Part shown: positions 17,816 through 27,946 of the stretch, in pieces
Numbering within the stretch: the stretch's first letter is position 1
Layout of the letters: each line of letters opens with the position of its first letter
Assembly: GCA_016699445.1 (NCBI GenBank)
Contig: CP064976.1
Location: forward strand, 1,860,001 to 1,924,000
Length of the DNA: 64,000 bases
Source of the DNA: Deltaproteobacteria bacterium
GTDB taxonomy: Bacteria > UBA10199 > JACPAL01 > GCA-016699445
Direction: 5' to 3'
Made by a program: the position numbers and the translations under genes
The notes under the pieces: generated by a model
The model's input: only the letters and a program-made list of their open reading frames with translations
What the model was told of the DNA's origin: nothing
Database searches by the model: none

Positions 17816-18442
17816 CTATGAAAGAGGTAATGATGCAAATTTTATAAGAATGGCTACCGCCCAAAGAGCGAGGGCCACGAATAATCCCATGGATAATGCT
17901 GACGAGACTTGTTGAGCTTTCTTACCAACGGTGATTCCCCATGTGATAAGAAAACTCCAAATGCCGTTAGAAAAATGAAAGCAAGCACTCACAACTCCTA
18001 CGACATAAAACCAAAACCAAATAGGATCTTGCAAAACACGAGTTACATGACTTGCCGTCATTTCCCAGCCTTGGAGATAGCTCGTAATACGCGTCGTATA
18101 ACTATGAGTGGCAATAAAAATAAGAGCAATGACACCTGTTAGGCGCTGAAAGAAAAACATCCAGTTTCTAAAAAGGCTATAGCTAGTAAAATTGTTTTGA
18201 CCCCTATAGACAATGGCGACTCCCAAGGCCGCATGAAGAGTGATGGGTATATAAATCGCTACCAACTCTATCAGCAGAACCATTGGAAGAGACGTTAGGT
18301 ATTCAGCGTGTTCATTCCACGTCTCGGCTGAGACGAAAATGAAAGAATTGCCAAATAGATGTTGAAGAAGGAAGCCGCCGACTGGGATTAATCCTGTAAT
18401 CGACATCAAGCGCTTCAGAAGAAATGATGAGTTATCTGACAT
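17816..18442 (-). CDS. sdhC: Succinate dehydrogenase cytochrome b subunit
   Basis: A 208-residue, five-helix membrane anchor of the Bacillus-type (type B) complex II. Conserved membrane His residues, in GGFLLQHLFGN, ITLHAALG, IATHSYTTR and ACFHFSNGIW, are the likely axial ligands of two haem b groups. One subunit replaces the SdhC/SdhD pair of enterobacteria. The start follows mdh by only 2 bp, and sdhA begins 8 bp after its stop, so mdh-sdhCAB is a single transcription unit. Confidence 0.93.
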   Translation of the reverse strand: MSDNSSFLLKRLMSITGLIPVGGFLLQHLFGNSFIFVSAETWNEHAEYLTSLPMVLLIELVAIYIPITLHAALGVAIVYRGQNNFTSYSLFRNWMFFFQRLTGVIALIFIATHSYTTRITSYLQGWEMTASHVTRVLQDPIWFWFYVVGVVSACFHFSNGIWSFLITWGITVGKKAQQVSSALSMGLFVALALWAVAILIKFASLPLS

Positions 18443-18444
18443 AG

Positions 18445-19398
<954 letters not shown>

Positions 19399-19444
19399 TT
19401 AGACAGGAAAATGACGCAAAGCGCAACAGGAGTTTACAAAAAAT

Positions 19445-19471
19445 TTAATATTTTTCTAAAGATGCCGTTAA
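19445..19471 (+). promoter_or_regulatory. Possible sigma-28-like flagellar promoter
   Basis: GCCGTTAA (19464-19471) differs by one base from the sigma-28 -10 element GCCGATAA, with TTAA 15 bases upstream at 19445-19448 (consensus TAAA). It stands just before a flagellin-like gene. The predicted start point would fall on the ribosome-binding site (GGGGAG, 19478-19483), leaving a leader of about a dozen bases, which weakens the call. Confidence 0.25.
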
Positions 19472-19490
19472 GTAAAAGGGGAGATTTTTT

Positions 19491-20162
19491 ATGAGCTCAA
19501 ATGTCAATCTTAACACTAATATCCAACAGTCGTTATATAGTGTCCAAAAATCTCAGAAAAAATTGAATTCTACTTTTGAAAAATTATCGACAGGTAAAAA
19601 GATCAATAAATCTGCTGATGATGTTGTTGGGATGTCTAAGGCCGTCAGCCTTGAAACTGTTTCGCGAGGGATTGAGGCTGTCAGTCAATATGCCAGTTTT
19701 CGTAATAGTGAATTAGGAATTTCCCAAGGCTCTTTAGGCCAGAATCTTGAGGATTTGCAAAAAGCTCGTGAACTTTCCGTGAGAGGCGCTGGTGATGATT
19801 TATCTTCGGCAGAGAGAGATGTGCTATCAACTCAGTTGAGTGATTTAGGGGTTCACGGTGTGGATTTTTCTAGTTCTGCAAGCTCAGCCTCTTCTTTGAC
19901 AGCATTAGATGCTTCGATTCAAAGTATGGGAATTCATCTTTCGCAATTAGGTAGTGAGTCCAATACAATTGATTTTCAAGAACAGGCTAATCAATCTCAG
20001 CAAGAGCAAATAGAGAGTGCACGTTCTCGTATTGAAGATGCCGATATAGCTCAAATAGTTTCTCGACAGGTTCAAGATCAATTGCGTTTAGGGGCTTCAA
20101 TACAGGTATTGCATAAATCTCAACAAGTCTCTGCAATTCAGGCTCTTGGCCTTATTTCATAA
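19491..20162 (+). CDS. Short flagellin-family protein
   Basis: A 223-residue protein with both conserved flagellin ends and almost nothing between. Residues about 5-110 match the N-terminal D0/D1 coiled coil (SQKKLNSTFEKLSTGKKINK, SADDVVGMSKA), and residues about 175-223 match the C-terminal D1/D0 (ARSRIEDADIAQIVSRQV, ending SAIQALGLIS). The surface domains D2/D3 are absent, so it would make a thin, smooth filament or act as a minor or junction subunit. GGGGAG precedes the ATG. No other flagellar genes are in the window apart from the possible partner just downstream. Confidence 0.85.
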   Translation: MSSNVNLNTNIQQSLYSVQKSQKKLNSTFEKLSTGKKINKSADDVVGMSKAVSLETVSRGIEAVSQYASFRNSELGISQGSLGQNLEDLQKARELSVRGAGDDLSSAERDVLSTQLSDLGVHGVDFSSSASSASSLTALDASIQSMGIHLSQLGSESNTIDFQEQANQSQQEQIESARSRIEDADIAQIVSRQVQDQLRLGASIQVLHKSQQVSAIQALGLIS

Positions 20163-20188
20163 TGTCCTAGGAAAGCCAGGAGGTCCTG

Positions 20189-20971
20189 ATGGCAATCCGA
20201 ATTTCGATAGAGCATTTACAAAGTAAAATTGAAGCGAATAAGGAAACAAATCAAAATACTGAAGCTTCAGCTAAAGTAGATCCATCGCCCAGTCCAAAAG
20301 ATTTGGTAGATTTGGGGCAAGCTTGGTCTGCTGCGACATCACCTATAATCCAAAATATGAATCAATATGTTCTCTCAGCGCATAAGATTTCAAATTTAGC
20401 ACAAGACTTTCATCGTTTGCTAAAAGATGAATTTGAACAAGATGAGGCGCGAATTACACCTCCTCTCATTCAAGAAGAAAGTTCTGATACAAGCATTCCC
20501 TTTAATGATTTTTCAGGGGTCAATTTACAAACTCTTACAGGTAAAGGAAGCTCTGTTGATGAAGCTTTGAGGGGGTTTATAGAGAGATCAGAACAATTAA
20601 GAGAGGCTGAGGCTCATGATAAAATGGTCAATGGATTTTCAGAGAAGCGTTTGGCGGAAGAACAAGAAGATCGAACAAGAATTAAGCATATAAGAAGTGA
20701 TAAAATTATTCTTGAAAAGAAGTTGGAGAGAATTACAAATCCTAAAGTGGATATAGTGATTGAAAAAGGTCACAACGAATATCTTGAAAAGAAAGCACAG
20801 CCAAAGCCCAAGCCAGATGTCTCTCGTGAAAAGAATGAATATATTATGAAACATCCAAAGCCTGATAAGGCAAGGCAAAAACTAGATGAAATGGAACATG
20901 AGCGTTATATGGAAAGTTTTTCTTCAACTACAGTCAAAGAATCAAAAAAGAAGAAGAAATCTACTTCTTAA
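20189..20971 (+). CDS. Charged coiled-coil-rich protein of unknown function, flagellin partner
   Basis: I do not recognise this 260-residue protein. It has no signal peptide or membrane helix. The first 150 residues are mixed; from about 150 on it is very rich in Lys, Glu and Arg with helical stretches (SEKRLAEEQEDRTRIKHIRS) and PKPKPDVSRE/HPKPDKARQK repeats, ending in a Lys/Ser tail. An AGGAGGT ribosome site lies before ATG 20189, 26 bp after the flagellin stop, so it is probably co-expressed with it. A chaperone, anchor or export role for the filament is possible but unsupported. It overlaps the convergent SDR gene by 11 bp. Confidence 0.65.
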   Translation: MAIRISIEHLQSKIEANKETNQNTEASAKVDPSPSPKDLVDLGQAWSAATSPIIQNMNQYVLSAHKISNLAQDFHRLLKDEFEQDEARITPPLIQEESSDTSIPFNDFSGVNLQTLTGKGSSVDEALRGFIERSEQLREAEAHDKMVNGFSEKRLAEEQEDRTRIKHIRSDKIILEKKLERITNPKVDIVIEKGHNEYLEKKAQPKPKPDVSREKNEYIMKHPKPDKARQKLDEMEHERYMESFSSTTVKESKKKKKSTS

Positions 20972-21800
20972 ATCTTTCTGCCATTTTCATCCAGTCTTCG
21001 GGAGACATTTCAGTGAGCATATTCATTTCCCCTGCTCCCGAAACCCATTCGCCACCATCAATCGTCACCACTTCACCATTAATGTAATCAGCAAAATCAG
21101 AGACTAAATATGAAGCGAGATTGGCCAATTCTTCATGACGACCCGAACGTCCCAAGGGAATACGTTTTTTCCATTTTTCTTCAAAACCATCGGGCACGAG
21201 ATTTTCCCAGGCTTGTTCTGTAGGGAAAGGTCCGGGTGCAATCGCATTGAGGCGAATTTTGTATTTAGCCCATTCAACCGCTAATGAGCGTGTCATCGCT
21301 AAGACGCCAGCCTTGGCGCAGGCTGAAGGGACAACGTAAGCCGACCCCGTCCATGCATATGTGGTTACCATGCTTAAAACGCGACCACCACGTTGGTTGT
21401 TGATCCAACGACGTCCAACAGCTTGTGTCGCATGAAAAGATCCATTCAAAACAATGCCGACGATCGAATTAAAAGCATTGGGAGAGAGAAGCTCAGTGGG
21501 TGTGATAAAATTTCCCGCGGCATTATTGACGAGTACATCGATGCTTCCAAAATGTTGCCATGCTTGGTCAACGACAGAATCAATTTCATCATATTTACGG
21601 ATATCAGAAGTCTGAACAAAAACCTTAGCCCCTTTTTTCTCAATCTCATGAGCTGCTGCTTCCAAGACGTCTTTTTTGCGACTGGTAATGACGATATTCG
21701 CCCCTAATTCCGCAAAACGCAGAGCCATCGATTTGCCTAATCCTGTGCCTCCACCAGTGATGAGAATGGTTTTACCTTTTAATGAGTCTTGTTGAAACAT
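20961..21800 (-). CDS. Short-chain dehydrogenase, 2,4-dienoyl-CoA reductase-like
   Basis: A 279-residue SDR with the NAD(P)-binding TGGGTGLGKSMALRF and NNAAGNF motifs. In place of the usual YxxxK it has SAYVVPSACAKAGV, the Ser/Lys arrangement of the 2,4-dienoyl-CoA reductase (DECR) branch, and ends with WVSGAGEMNMLTEM, also typical of that branch. It would reduce dienoyl-CoA intermediates so unsaturated fatty acids can enter beta-oxidation, consistent with the acyl-CoA ligase and crotonase elsewhere in the window. It lies 14 bp downstream of smpB. Confidence 0.85.
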   Translation of the reverse strand: MFQQDSLKGKTILITGGGTGLGKSMALRFAELGANIVITSRKKDVLEAAAHEIEKKGAKVFVQTSDIRKYDEIDSVVDQAWQHFGSIDVLVNNAAGNFITPTELLSPNAFNSIVGIVLNGSFHATQAVGRRWINNQRGGRVLSMVTTYAWTGSAYVVPSACAKAGVLAMTRSLAVEWAKYKIRLNAIAPGPFPTEQAWENLVPDGFEEKWKKRIPLGRSGRHEELANLASYLVSDFADYINGEVVTIDGGEWVSGAGEMNMLTEMSPEDWMKMAERFKK

Positions 21801-21814
21801 AGTGGCTCCTTTTT

Positions 21815-22273
21815 TTAACGTCTTTTTAAAGCTCTTTCGATCTCGCGTTTTTGATCCTTCTTCTTAATCGTTTCTCTCTTATCAATCGTTTTCTTTCCAC
21901 GAGCCAAGGAGATTTCGCATTTGGCTTTTCCTTTTTTAAAATAAATTTTGGTGGGAATGATCGTGAGGCCACGTTCCTTCATCTTGCCTAGCAGGTGTTC
22001 AATTTGGTGATGGTGAAGCAGCAATTTTCGTGTGCGTGTAGGGTCATGGTTAAATTGATTGGCCGGTGGGTAATGCGAGATATGGGCTTTATAGAGAAAA
22101 AATTCACCGTTGTGATGGGTGATATAAGCATCTGTCAATTGAGCATGCCCATCACGTAGTGACTTGACTTCACTTCCCACCAACATCAGTCCCGCTTCGA
22201 TTTTATCCAATAGCTCGTAACGAAATCCCGCTTGCCGATTGGCACAAACAATCTTTTCACCTTTTTCAGCCAT
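21815..22273 (-). CDS. smpB: tmRNA-binding protein SmpB
   Basis: A 152-residue SmpB, the partner of tmRNA in rescuing stalled ribosomes. Conserved blocks are ICANRQAGFRYELLDKIEAG, GSEVKSLRDGHAQLTDAY, HHHQIEHLLGKMKERGLTI, and the basic C-terminal tail GKKTIDKRETIKKKDQKRE that enters the mRNA channel. Its ATG overlaps the stop of the amidohydrolase gene (TAATG), so translation is likely coupled. The ssrA tmRNA gene itself is not in the window. Confidence 0.97.
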   Translation of the reverse strand: MAEKGEKIVCANRQAGFRYELLDKIEAGLMLVGSEVKSLRDGHAQLTDAYITHHNGEFFLYKAHISHYPPANQFNHDPTRTRKLLLHHHQIEHLLGKMKERGLTIIPTKIYFKKGKAKCEISLARGKKTIDKRETIKKKDQKREIERALKRR

Positions 22274-23537
22274 TAGATTTTTACTTTCTTTCCTGCGACA
22301 AATACGGAGGTGATTTCACGGGGGGTGACATTATTAATGAGCCAAGAGGTTAAGTCGCTGGCCGCCATATCTTTAGGTGTATGAATGATTAAAAAATCAG
22401 CTTCTTTGCCTTTTTCTAAAGATCCAATTTTTTTGTCCAAGCCCAAGGCTTTAGCTCCATCAATCGTAGCCATTTCTAAAATATCTTTGGCTGTTGGTGC
22501 ATCATTTTCAGGATAGCGATCCTTGATGTAACGCATTTCATCCCAGAGAGAGAGGGAATACAAAGAGGCTAAGGCATCTGTTCCTAAAGCCACCGGTATT
22601 CCTAACTCCCGCAATTTTTTAAGGGGAGGGTGGCCTAAATTAAGATGAGCATTGTATCGAGGTGAGTGAATAATTTTTGTTTTTGTTTTAGTAATGAGCT
22701 CCAGATCTGTATCTGAAAGCTGATTGCCGCCAACAAGCGCAGGTGCATTATCCAAAAATCCTATGGAATGGAGGTATTGTACGGGTGTTTTTCGATGAGG
22801 AGGAGGCAATGTCTCTCCCCATCCCATTTGAGGAAATAATTTATCAGCAATTTCTCCTGTCGATTCATAAAAAACTGCATTTCGGAAAATGTTTCAGCTG
22901 CATGGATTTTGACGGGTAGTTGAGCGGCTTGTTGAGAAACAATTTTCAAAAGATGTTTGGAAAGAGTGTAGCCTGCATAAGGGGCGATACCAGCAGTTAC
23001 TTTGTATGAGTTTGACGCTTGGATTTCATCCACTTGAGAAAATGCTGCTTCATAAGCTTCCTGAATATTGCTGTCTCCACCAGTCAAAATTTCTGGAAAT
23101 AAAACCATCCTCAAAGGTGCATTGACGGATTGTGGAATCAGGCCAAAAAACTGACCTGTATCACCAACAGTTGTGGTTCCAGAACGCGTGAGCTGATGGA
23201 TTCCTTCGTCAATAGCTTGTCTGCGATCTGTCAGGGTCTGACTTTTTTGAAAGAGCCAGCTGGCAATCAAAGTCTCAAAAAAAGAAGTTTTGATTCCATC
23301 GACATTCCCGGCATTAAAAAACAAAAGATCCAAGTGAGTGTGTGCATTAACCAATCCCGGTATAATGACAGACTGCCCACAATCCTCGATTTCAAGTGAA
23401 GGGTAACGATGCTGAATTTCACTTTTGGTACCGATATCAATAATCTCTCGGTCATCCACCACCAAGACCGCATCTGTGAGCGGTTTTGAAGTGATAGGTA
23501 AGATAAAGTTGGCTGAATAAGCTTTAAAAGAAGTCAT
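22273..23537 (-). CDS. Amidohydrolase-superfamily deaminase/hydrolase, frameshifted as read
   Basis: A protein of about 422 residues of the cytosine-deaminase-like/Atz-Trz branch of the amidohydrolases. The metal motif NAHTHLD, the third His in KIHAAET and the Asp in VALGTDALAS are present, together with the C-terminal GSLEKGKEADFLII. At the position where relatives have a (G/A)HC motif this protein reads VGGNQLSD, so one catalytic or metal His may be missing. The frame breaks at an A6 run (22869-22874 on the plus strand); one added base restores FFYESTGEIADKLFPQMGW. The substrate cannot be told. Confidence 0.85.
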
Positions 23538-23558
23538 AAGAGGGCTTTCTAAAATAAT

Positions 23559-24385
23559 TTATTTTAGAACACAATTATCAATTAACCTGACGCCTTCGAC
23601 AAAAATAGCGAGAGCGACGAGCCACGGTTTGTTTTCAGTAGGGTTAAGTAGTGACTGGGCATCCACCACATCAATCGCATCAATTGTTAATTCCCAATCT
23701 TCCAAAATAAAATCTGTCAGATTTTGTTTGAGAAGATTGGGATCGCGCAAGCCTTTTTGAAAAGATCTTGAGCGAGTTTTAAGGTTTGGGGAAGTTTGAG
23801 CGCCTTTTGTAATCCAGATGAAGAAAGTCTCTCATTGCGCGAGCTTAACGCTAATCCTTCCGGTGAGCGTACCGTCGGACAGGGAAGAATCTGAATGGGG
23901 AATTTTTGTTGGACGGTCATCTCCTGAATAACTCGGACTTGTTGATAATCTTTGAGTCCAAAGAGCGCAACGTCAGGCTGAACGAGTTTGAAAAGTTTGG
24001 AAACAATCGTCACCACACCCTGAAAATGTCCAGGTCGTAAAGCACCTTCGAGAGGAAGAGCGACATCAGGCAGGGGAATCGGATCTTCTTTTTCAGCATA
24101 CATGTCGTCTGTTGTTGGTGCTAAAACAATATCGACACCATTCTCTTCACATTTTTTTAAATCACTCGGAAGATTTTGAGGGTATTTTTTAAAATCTTCT
24201 GGATTGTTAAATTGTGTGGGATTGACAAAAATACTGACAACGACAATCGAGGCTTGTTTCTTGGCTTCTTTTACCAACTCCAGATGACCTGAATGCAGAG
24301 CTCCCATTGTGGGAACAAAGGCAATTTTCTCATGAATGGATTTTCTCCAGGCGGAAAAGTCAGAACGTGTTGAAAAAACAATCAT
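23559..24385 (-). CDS. panC: Pantothenate synthetase, frameshifted as read
   Basis: About 276 residues. It condenses pantoate and beta-alanine with ATP. FVPTMGALHSGHLELV contains the HxGH nucleotide-binding motif, VNPTQFNNPEDFKKYPQ and GLKDYQQ the pantoate and ATP sites, and SSRNERLS the KMSKS-like loop. The last third is in another frame from about 23752-23757; one added base turns KKACAIP into KKGLRDPNLLKQ and joins it to the correct C-terminus. I start at ATG 24385, inside the end of panB (26-bp overlap), because the upstream part of the open frame is panB sequence read in another frame. Confidence 0.92.
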
Positions 24386-25241
24386 GAACTTTTTTCTTAA
24401 GAGGTGTGACGAGAGCCAGGCGGTGAAACTGATGTTCATCGGCTGGAAACTGTTTCGTTTTTACTTCGTCGACATATGATTTCAGTGCATCTGTTACGAC
24501 AGTGGCAAGATCGACATATTTTTTGACAAATTTGGGTTTGAAGCTGGGGTCAAGTCCTAACAAATCATAGAGCACCAAGACTTGCCCATCACATCCAGGC
24601 CCAGAGCCAATTCCAATCGTCGGGATCGTGACAGCTTGAGTGATTTTGTCTGCCACTTCACTCGGTACGCCTTCAATGACCAATGACCAACACCCAGCTT
24701 CTTCCAAAGCTTTGGCATCTTTAATAAGCTTTCTTTCTTCGGATAAGGCTTTGCCCCGTACTTTAAATCCTCCATACGAGTGTACTTTTTGAGGCTCCAG
24801 ACCAATATGTCCCATGACCGGAATCCCGACACGAGACATGCGGTAGGCGAGCTCGGCCACTTCCATGCCCCCCTCTATTTTTACAGAGTGAGCATTTCCT
24901 TTTTTCATTAAAGTGCCAGCATTTTTAAGAGCGACTCCAAACTCTGCTTGATACGACATGAAGGGCATGTCGGCGATAATAACAGGATTGGACAGACCTC
25001 GAGACACAGCAGCTGTATGGTAGATCATGTCATTGAGTGTGACAGGAAGTGTATTCTTTTGACCTTGAATCACCATGCCTAAAGAGTCCCCTACAAGCAC
25101 CAGATCAATACCAGCCGCATCGACAAGTTTGGCAAACGTAGCATCATAGCAGGTGACCATCGTGATCTTTTCACCCAAGACTTTTTTCTTTTGGACTTTT
25201 GGAATAGTTAGAACGTTTTTAGGCGCTGCATGAGAACTCAT
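24360..25241 (-). CDS. panB: 3-methyl-2-oxobutanoate hydroxymethyltransferase
   Basis: A 293-residue ketopantoate hydroxymethyltransferase, the first committed step of pantothenate/CoA synthesis. It shows MVTCYDATFAKLVDAAGID, VGDSLGMVIQG and ADMPFMSYQ, the KIEGG motif with the substrate-binding Glu, and IGIGSGPGCDGQVLVLYD, all family hallmarks. It precedes panC directly with overlap and begins with an ATGA overlap with the kinase gene upstream, giving a dNK-panB-panC unit. Confidence 0.97.
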   Translation of the reverse strand: MSSHAAPKNVLTIPKVQKKKVLGEKITMVTCYDATFAKLVDAAGIDLVLVGDSLGMVIQGQKNTLPVTLNDMIYHTAAVSRGLSNPVIIADMPFMSYQAEFGVALKNAGTLMKKGNAHSVKIEGGMEVAELAYRMSRVGIPVMGHIGLEPQKVHSYGGFKVRGKALSEERKLIKDAKALEEAGCWSLVIEGVPSEVADKITQAVTIPTIGIGSGPGCDGQVLVLYDLLGLDPSFKPKFVKKYVDLATVVTDALKSYVDEVKTKQFPADEHQFHRLALVTPLKKKVHDCFFNTF

Positions 25242-25885
25242 TTACCGATCCCCACAAATCTCGTCATACCACGCCCACGCTTGGAGGTGTTGAGGATCTC
25301 ACGTACGAGATTGGCGTAGTCGTTGGGATTTTTTACAAAATCAATATCCGTAACATTGACAGTGAGTACGGGTGTGGCTGTGTAGGTGAAGAAAAAACGA
25401 TTGTAAGCTTCCGATAATTCTTCCACGTAACCCATATCAATATGCTTTTCATAATCCAAACCACGCTTCTTGATATGTTTTTTTAAAACATCGAGAGACG
25501 CTTGAAGATAAACTACGAGATCGGGTTTTGGAAGCTGCGCATCGAGTAAAGAATAAATCTTTTCGTAAATAAACTGTTCGTCTTTGGAGAGGTTGAGAGA
25601 AGCAAAAATACGATCTTTGGCAAAAAGGTAATCACAAATAATCATTTGGGAAAACAAATCATGCTGAATAAGTTCTCGTTGTTGTTGATAACGACTAATC
25701 AGAAAGAGAATTTGTGTTTTAAGAGCGTGTTTGCGCCGATCCTGATAAAATTCGGCGAGAAAAGGATTATCATCGAGCTTCTCCAAAACAAGACGAGCTT
25801 GAAGATCTTCAGCAAGCTTGGCTGACAGGGAAGTTTTCCCAGCTCCAATAGGTCCTTCGATAGCAATGTAGCGCGGAAGTGACAT
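25238..25885 (-). CDS. Deoxynucleoside kinase family protein
   Basis: About 215 residues of the deoxyadenosine/deoxyguanosine kinase family, which salvages deoxynucleosides with ATP. The Walker A motif is EGPIGAGKTSL, the DRS-like catalytic site appears as YLFAKDRIFA, and the LID region as KKRGLDYEKHID. Such a kinase gene is often found next to folK or panBC in this part of the tree. I start at ATG 25885; the open frame reaches a TTG at 25903 that adds six unneeded residues. It overlaps panB by 4 bp. Confidence 0.88.
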   Translation of the reverse strand: MSLPRYIAIEGPIGAGKTSLSAKLAEDLQARLVLEKLDDNPFLAEFYQDRRKHALKTQILFLISRYQQQRELIQHDLFSQMIICDYLFAKDRIFASLNLSKDEQFIYEKIYSLLDAQLPKPDLVVYLQASLDVLKKHIKKRGLDYEKHIDMGYVEELSEAYNRFFFTYTATPVLTVNVTDIDFVKNPNDYANLVREILNTSKRGRGMTRFVGIGK

Positions 25886-25944
25886 TTTAGAATGTCTAAG
25901 CAAAAGAATCTGAGGCTGTCATCTAATTTAAAGGAGTTGATTAG

Positions 25945-26724
25945 CTAAGCGGCAAAAGACTCCAAGGAGACTTCTTCGGGTCTGACATCAGCCGAAATCC
26001 CAATTTGGTTAAAAACAGAGATAATTTCTTCGGCCGTTTTCCCTTTTAAAAGAGAACGAAGCGGGTTGATCATTTTTTTGCGACGCTGGGAAAATACGGT
26101 TTGTACCAGTTTTTTGAAGAAGGGAAAGTTTTGAAGCGGGTAGCGAGGTTCTGGTGAGACTTTAAAATGTACAATCGCTGAATCGACTTTGGGGGCTGGA
26201 AAAAAAGCTCCTGGAGGAAGTTTCATGACAATCTTGTTTTCGGAATAAATCTGACTGGTAAGGCTTAATACACTGTAGTCTTTTCTTTGAGCTGGTGTTG
26301 CCACAATCCGATCAGCCACTTCTTTTTGGACCATTAAATACATGTCTTGAATTTTGTCGCGATGATCAAGCAGTCGAAAAATAATTTCCGTAGCAATGTT
26401 ATAGGGAAGATTTGCGACCACTTTATAACGTGGTGCTATTAATAGTTTGGAAAAATCTACTTTGAGAACATCCTCTTCAATAATTTCAACAGATTCCAAA
26501 CCTTTATATCGTTCTCTCAGTTCATCGACAAAGCGCGAATCTTTTTCAATCGCCACCAGATGCTTGGCCTTTTCGACAAGTCTATTGGTTAAACCTCCAG
26601 GCCCAGGTCCAATTTCCAAAACCAAATCATCTCCAGATACTTTTGCCAAAGAAACAATCTTTTCCAATGTAGCTGGATGATGAAGAAAGTGCTGCCCGAG
26701 GGATTTTTTGGCGGGGAGGGTCAT
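25945..26724 (-). CDS. rsmA: 16S rRNA dimethyladenosine methyltransferase
   Basis: A 259-residue KsgA/RsmA that dimethylates two adenosines near the 3' end of 16S rRNA. KKSLGQHFLHHPATLEKIV opens the family fold, LEIGPGPGGLT is the SAM-binding loop and NLPYNIATEI the catalytic NLPY motif. FPAPKVDSAIV and FSQRRKKMINPL mark the C-terminal domain. I start at ATG 26724, which overlaps the stop of the upstream ATPase gene (ATGA); the longer open frame is a shadow of that gene. Confidence 0.96.
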   Translation of the reverse strand: MTLPAKKSLGQHFLHHPATLEKIVSLAKVSGDDLVLEIGPGPGGLTNRLVEKAKHLVAIEKDSRFVDELRERYKGLESVEIIEEDVLKVDFSKLLIAPRYKVVANLPYNIATEIIFRLLDHRDKIQDMYLMVQKEVADRIVATPAQRKDYSVLSLTSQIYSENKIVMKLPPGAFFPAPKVDSAIVHFKVSPEPRYPLQNFPFFKKLVQTVFSQRRKKMINPLRSLLKGKTAEEIISVFNQIGISADVRPEEVSLESFAA

Positions 26725-27932
26725 TTGAGCCCTGCCAATCCTAATGTCTCTAATGCTTCCTGCCATGGGCAGATAGTAATAGAATTGGAGATTCGTTTGC
26801 GAGGTTCTGAAGAAATACAAATATAGTCAAATTTAGGATAGTCTCTTTGAATAGATTTTAATCCGGACAAATCTCTTTCTTTTACATTGGTTGTGGATTT
26901 AAATTCGACCATTAAAGTCGATTTGCCAGGTCTTTCAATGACAAGATCAATCTCTAAGTCAGGTGTGCCAAAATAGGAAAATTTATAATCCTTCTCCAGA
27001 TATTGGTTCTGGCGGAAAATCTCTGTGATCCAAAAATGTTCGAAGGCATTTCCGTACTCACTCGTACCTTGAGAAAGTGGCAAGGTAAGCTCATGAGCCA
27101 AAGCTCTTTTGACTCCTGTGTCAAAAAAGTAAAATTTTGGATGTGTTCTTTGTTGTTTCCTCAAAGATTTTTCATAAGCTGGTAATAAGAATCCAATGAG
27201 GGTATCTTCCAAGATTTTAAAATAAGAACGGATAGTTTTAGCATCAATTCCTATATCAGCAGCGAGGTTAGCCCAGGAAAGAAGATTGCCATTTTCAGAA
27301 GCTGCGACAGTTAGAAATTTCTGAAAAGCAGGAAGCTGTCGAACCAGTCCTTCCATAAAAATTTCTTCTTTTAGGTAAGTCTCCACATAACTACGAAGAG
27401 TTTTTTGCTTCGTTTCAATATCCGGCGAAGTGATAACTTCTGGAAGTGTGCCGTAAAGCAAGGCTTGTTTGAGATCAAAATCTTTTCCAAGTTCTTGTGT
27501 TGAAAAAGGAAAGAGATAATAGGTAAGCGCCCGTCCCCCAAGTAGATTGCCTGCTCCTTTTTTAATTTTCTAGCGCTTGATCCGTCAGAGCGAAACGTAA
27601 GTTTTGTTTTTAAAAATAGAGCGATGCACTTCATCAAGAAGAGAGGAAATTTTTTGTATTTCATCAATAATCACCCATTCAATATGAGCCGGAAGGGAGT
27701 GGAGAATTTCTGAAAATTCAGAGGGTTTGTGTGTTAGCCTTGAAGTTAGATCAAAATCTAAAAGGTCAAAAGTATAAGTGTTTTTAGCTGGAAATAGAGA
27801 ATGCAATAGGGTGGATTTTCCAACCCCTCGAGGTCCGAAGAGAAAGAATGATTTAGTTTTTAATATTTTGAGCTGTCTTTGTATGTTAAGACTATACTCT
27901 GATTTATGGCCATAATCGGGAGTATGATCTTT
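26721..27932 (-). CDS. AAA ATPase with DUF4143-type C-terminal domain, frameshifted as read
   Basis: A predicted ATPase of the AAA_14/DUF4143 family. The Walker A motif FFLFGPRGVGKSTLL and Walker B VIIDEIQKI are followed by the family sensor region, then a C-terminal half with FFDTGVKRAL and a nuclease-like IDLVIERPG/MVEFKST pair. Between about 27602 and 27560 the reading jumps to the +1 frame (FRSDGSSARKLKK) and back, so two compensating indels in T runs (27602-27605, 27558-27563) repair it. The N-terminus has no in-frame start codon after the stop at 27935, so its beginning is unresolved. Function unknown. Confidence 0.75.
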
Positions 27933-27946
27933 TTAAAAGCAGAGTG

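Noticed and set aside
16070..18442. True pseudogenisation of succinate dehydrogenase
   Set aside because: Both breaks are in T runs, all catalytic motifs are intact and the partner subunits are unbroken; sequence error is simpler.
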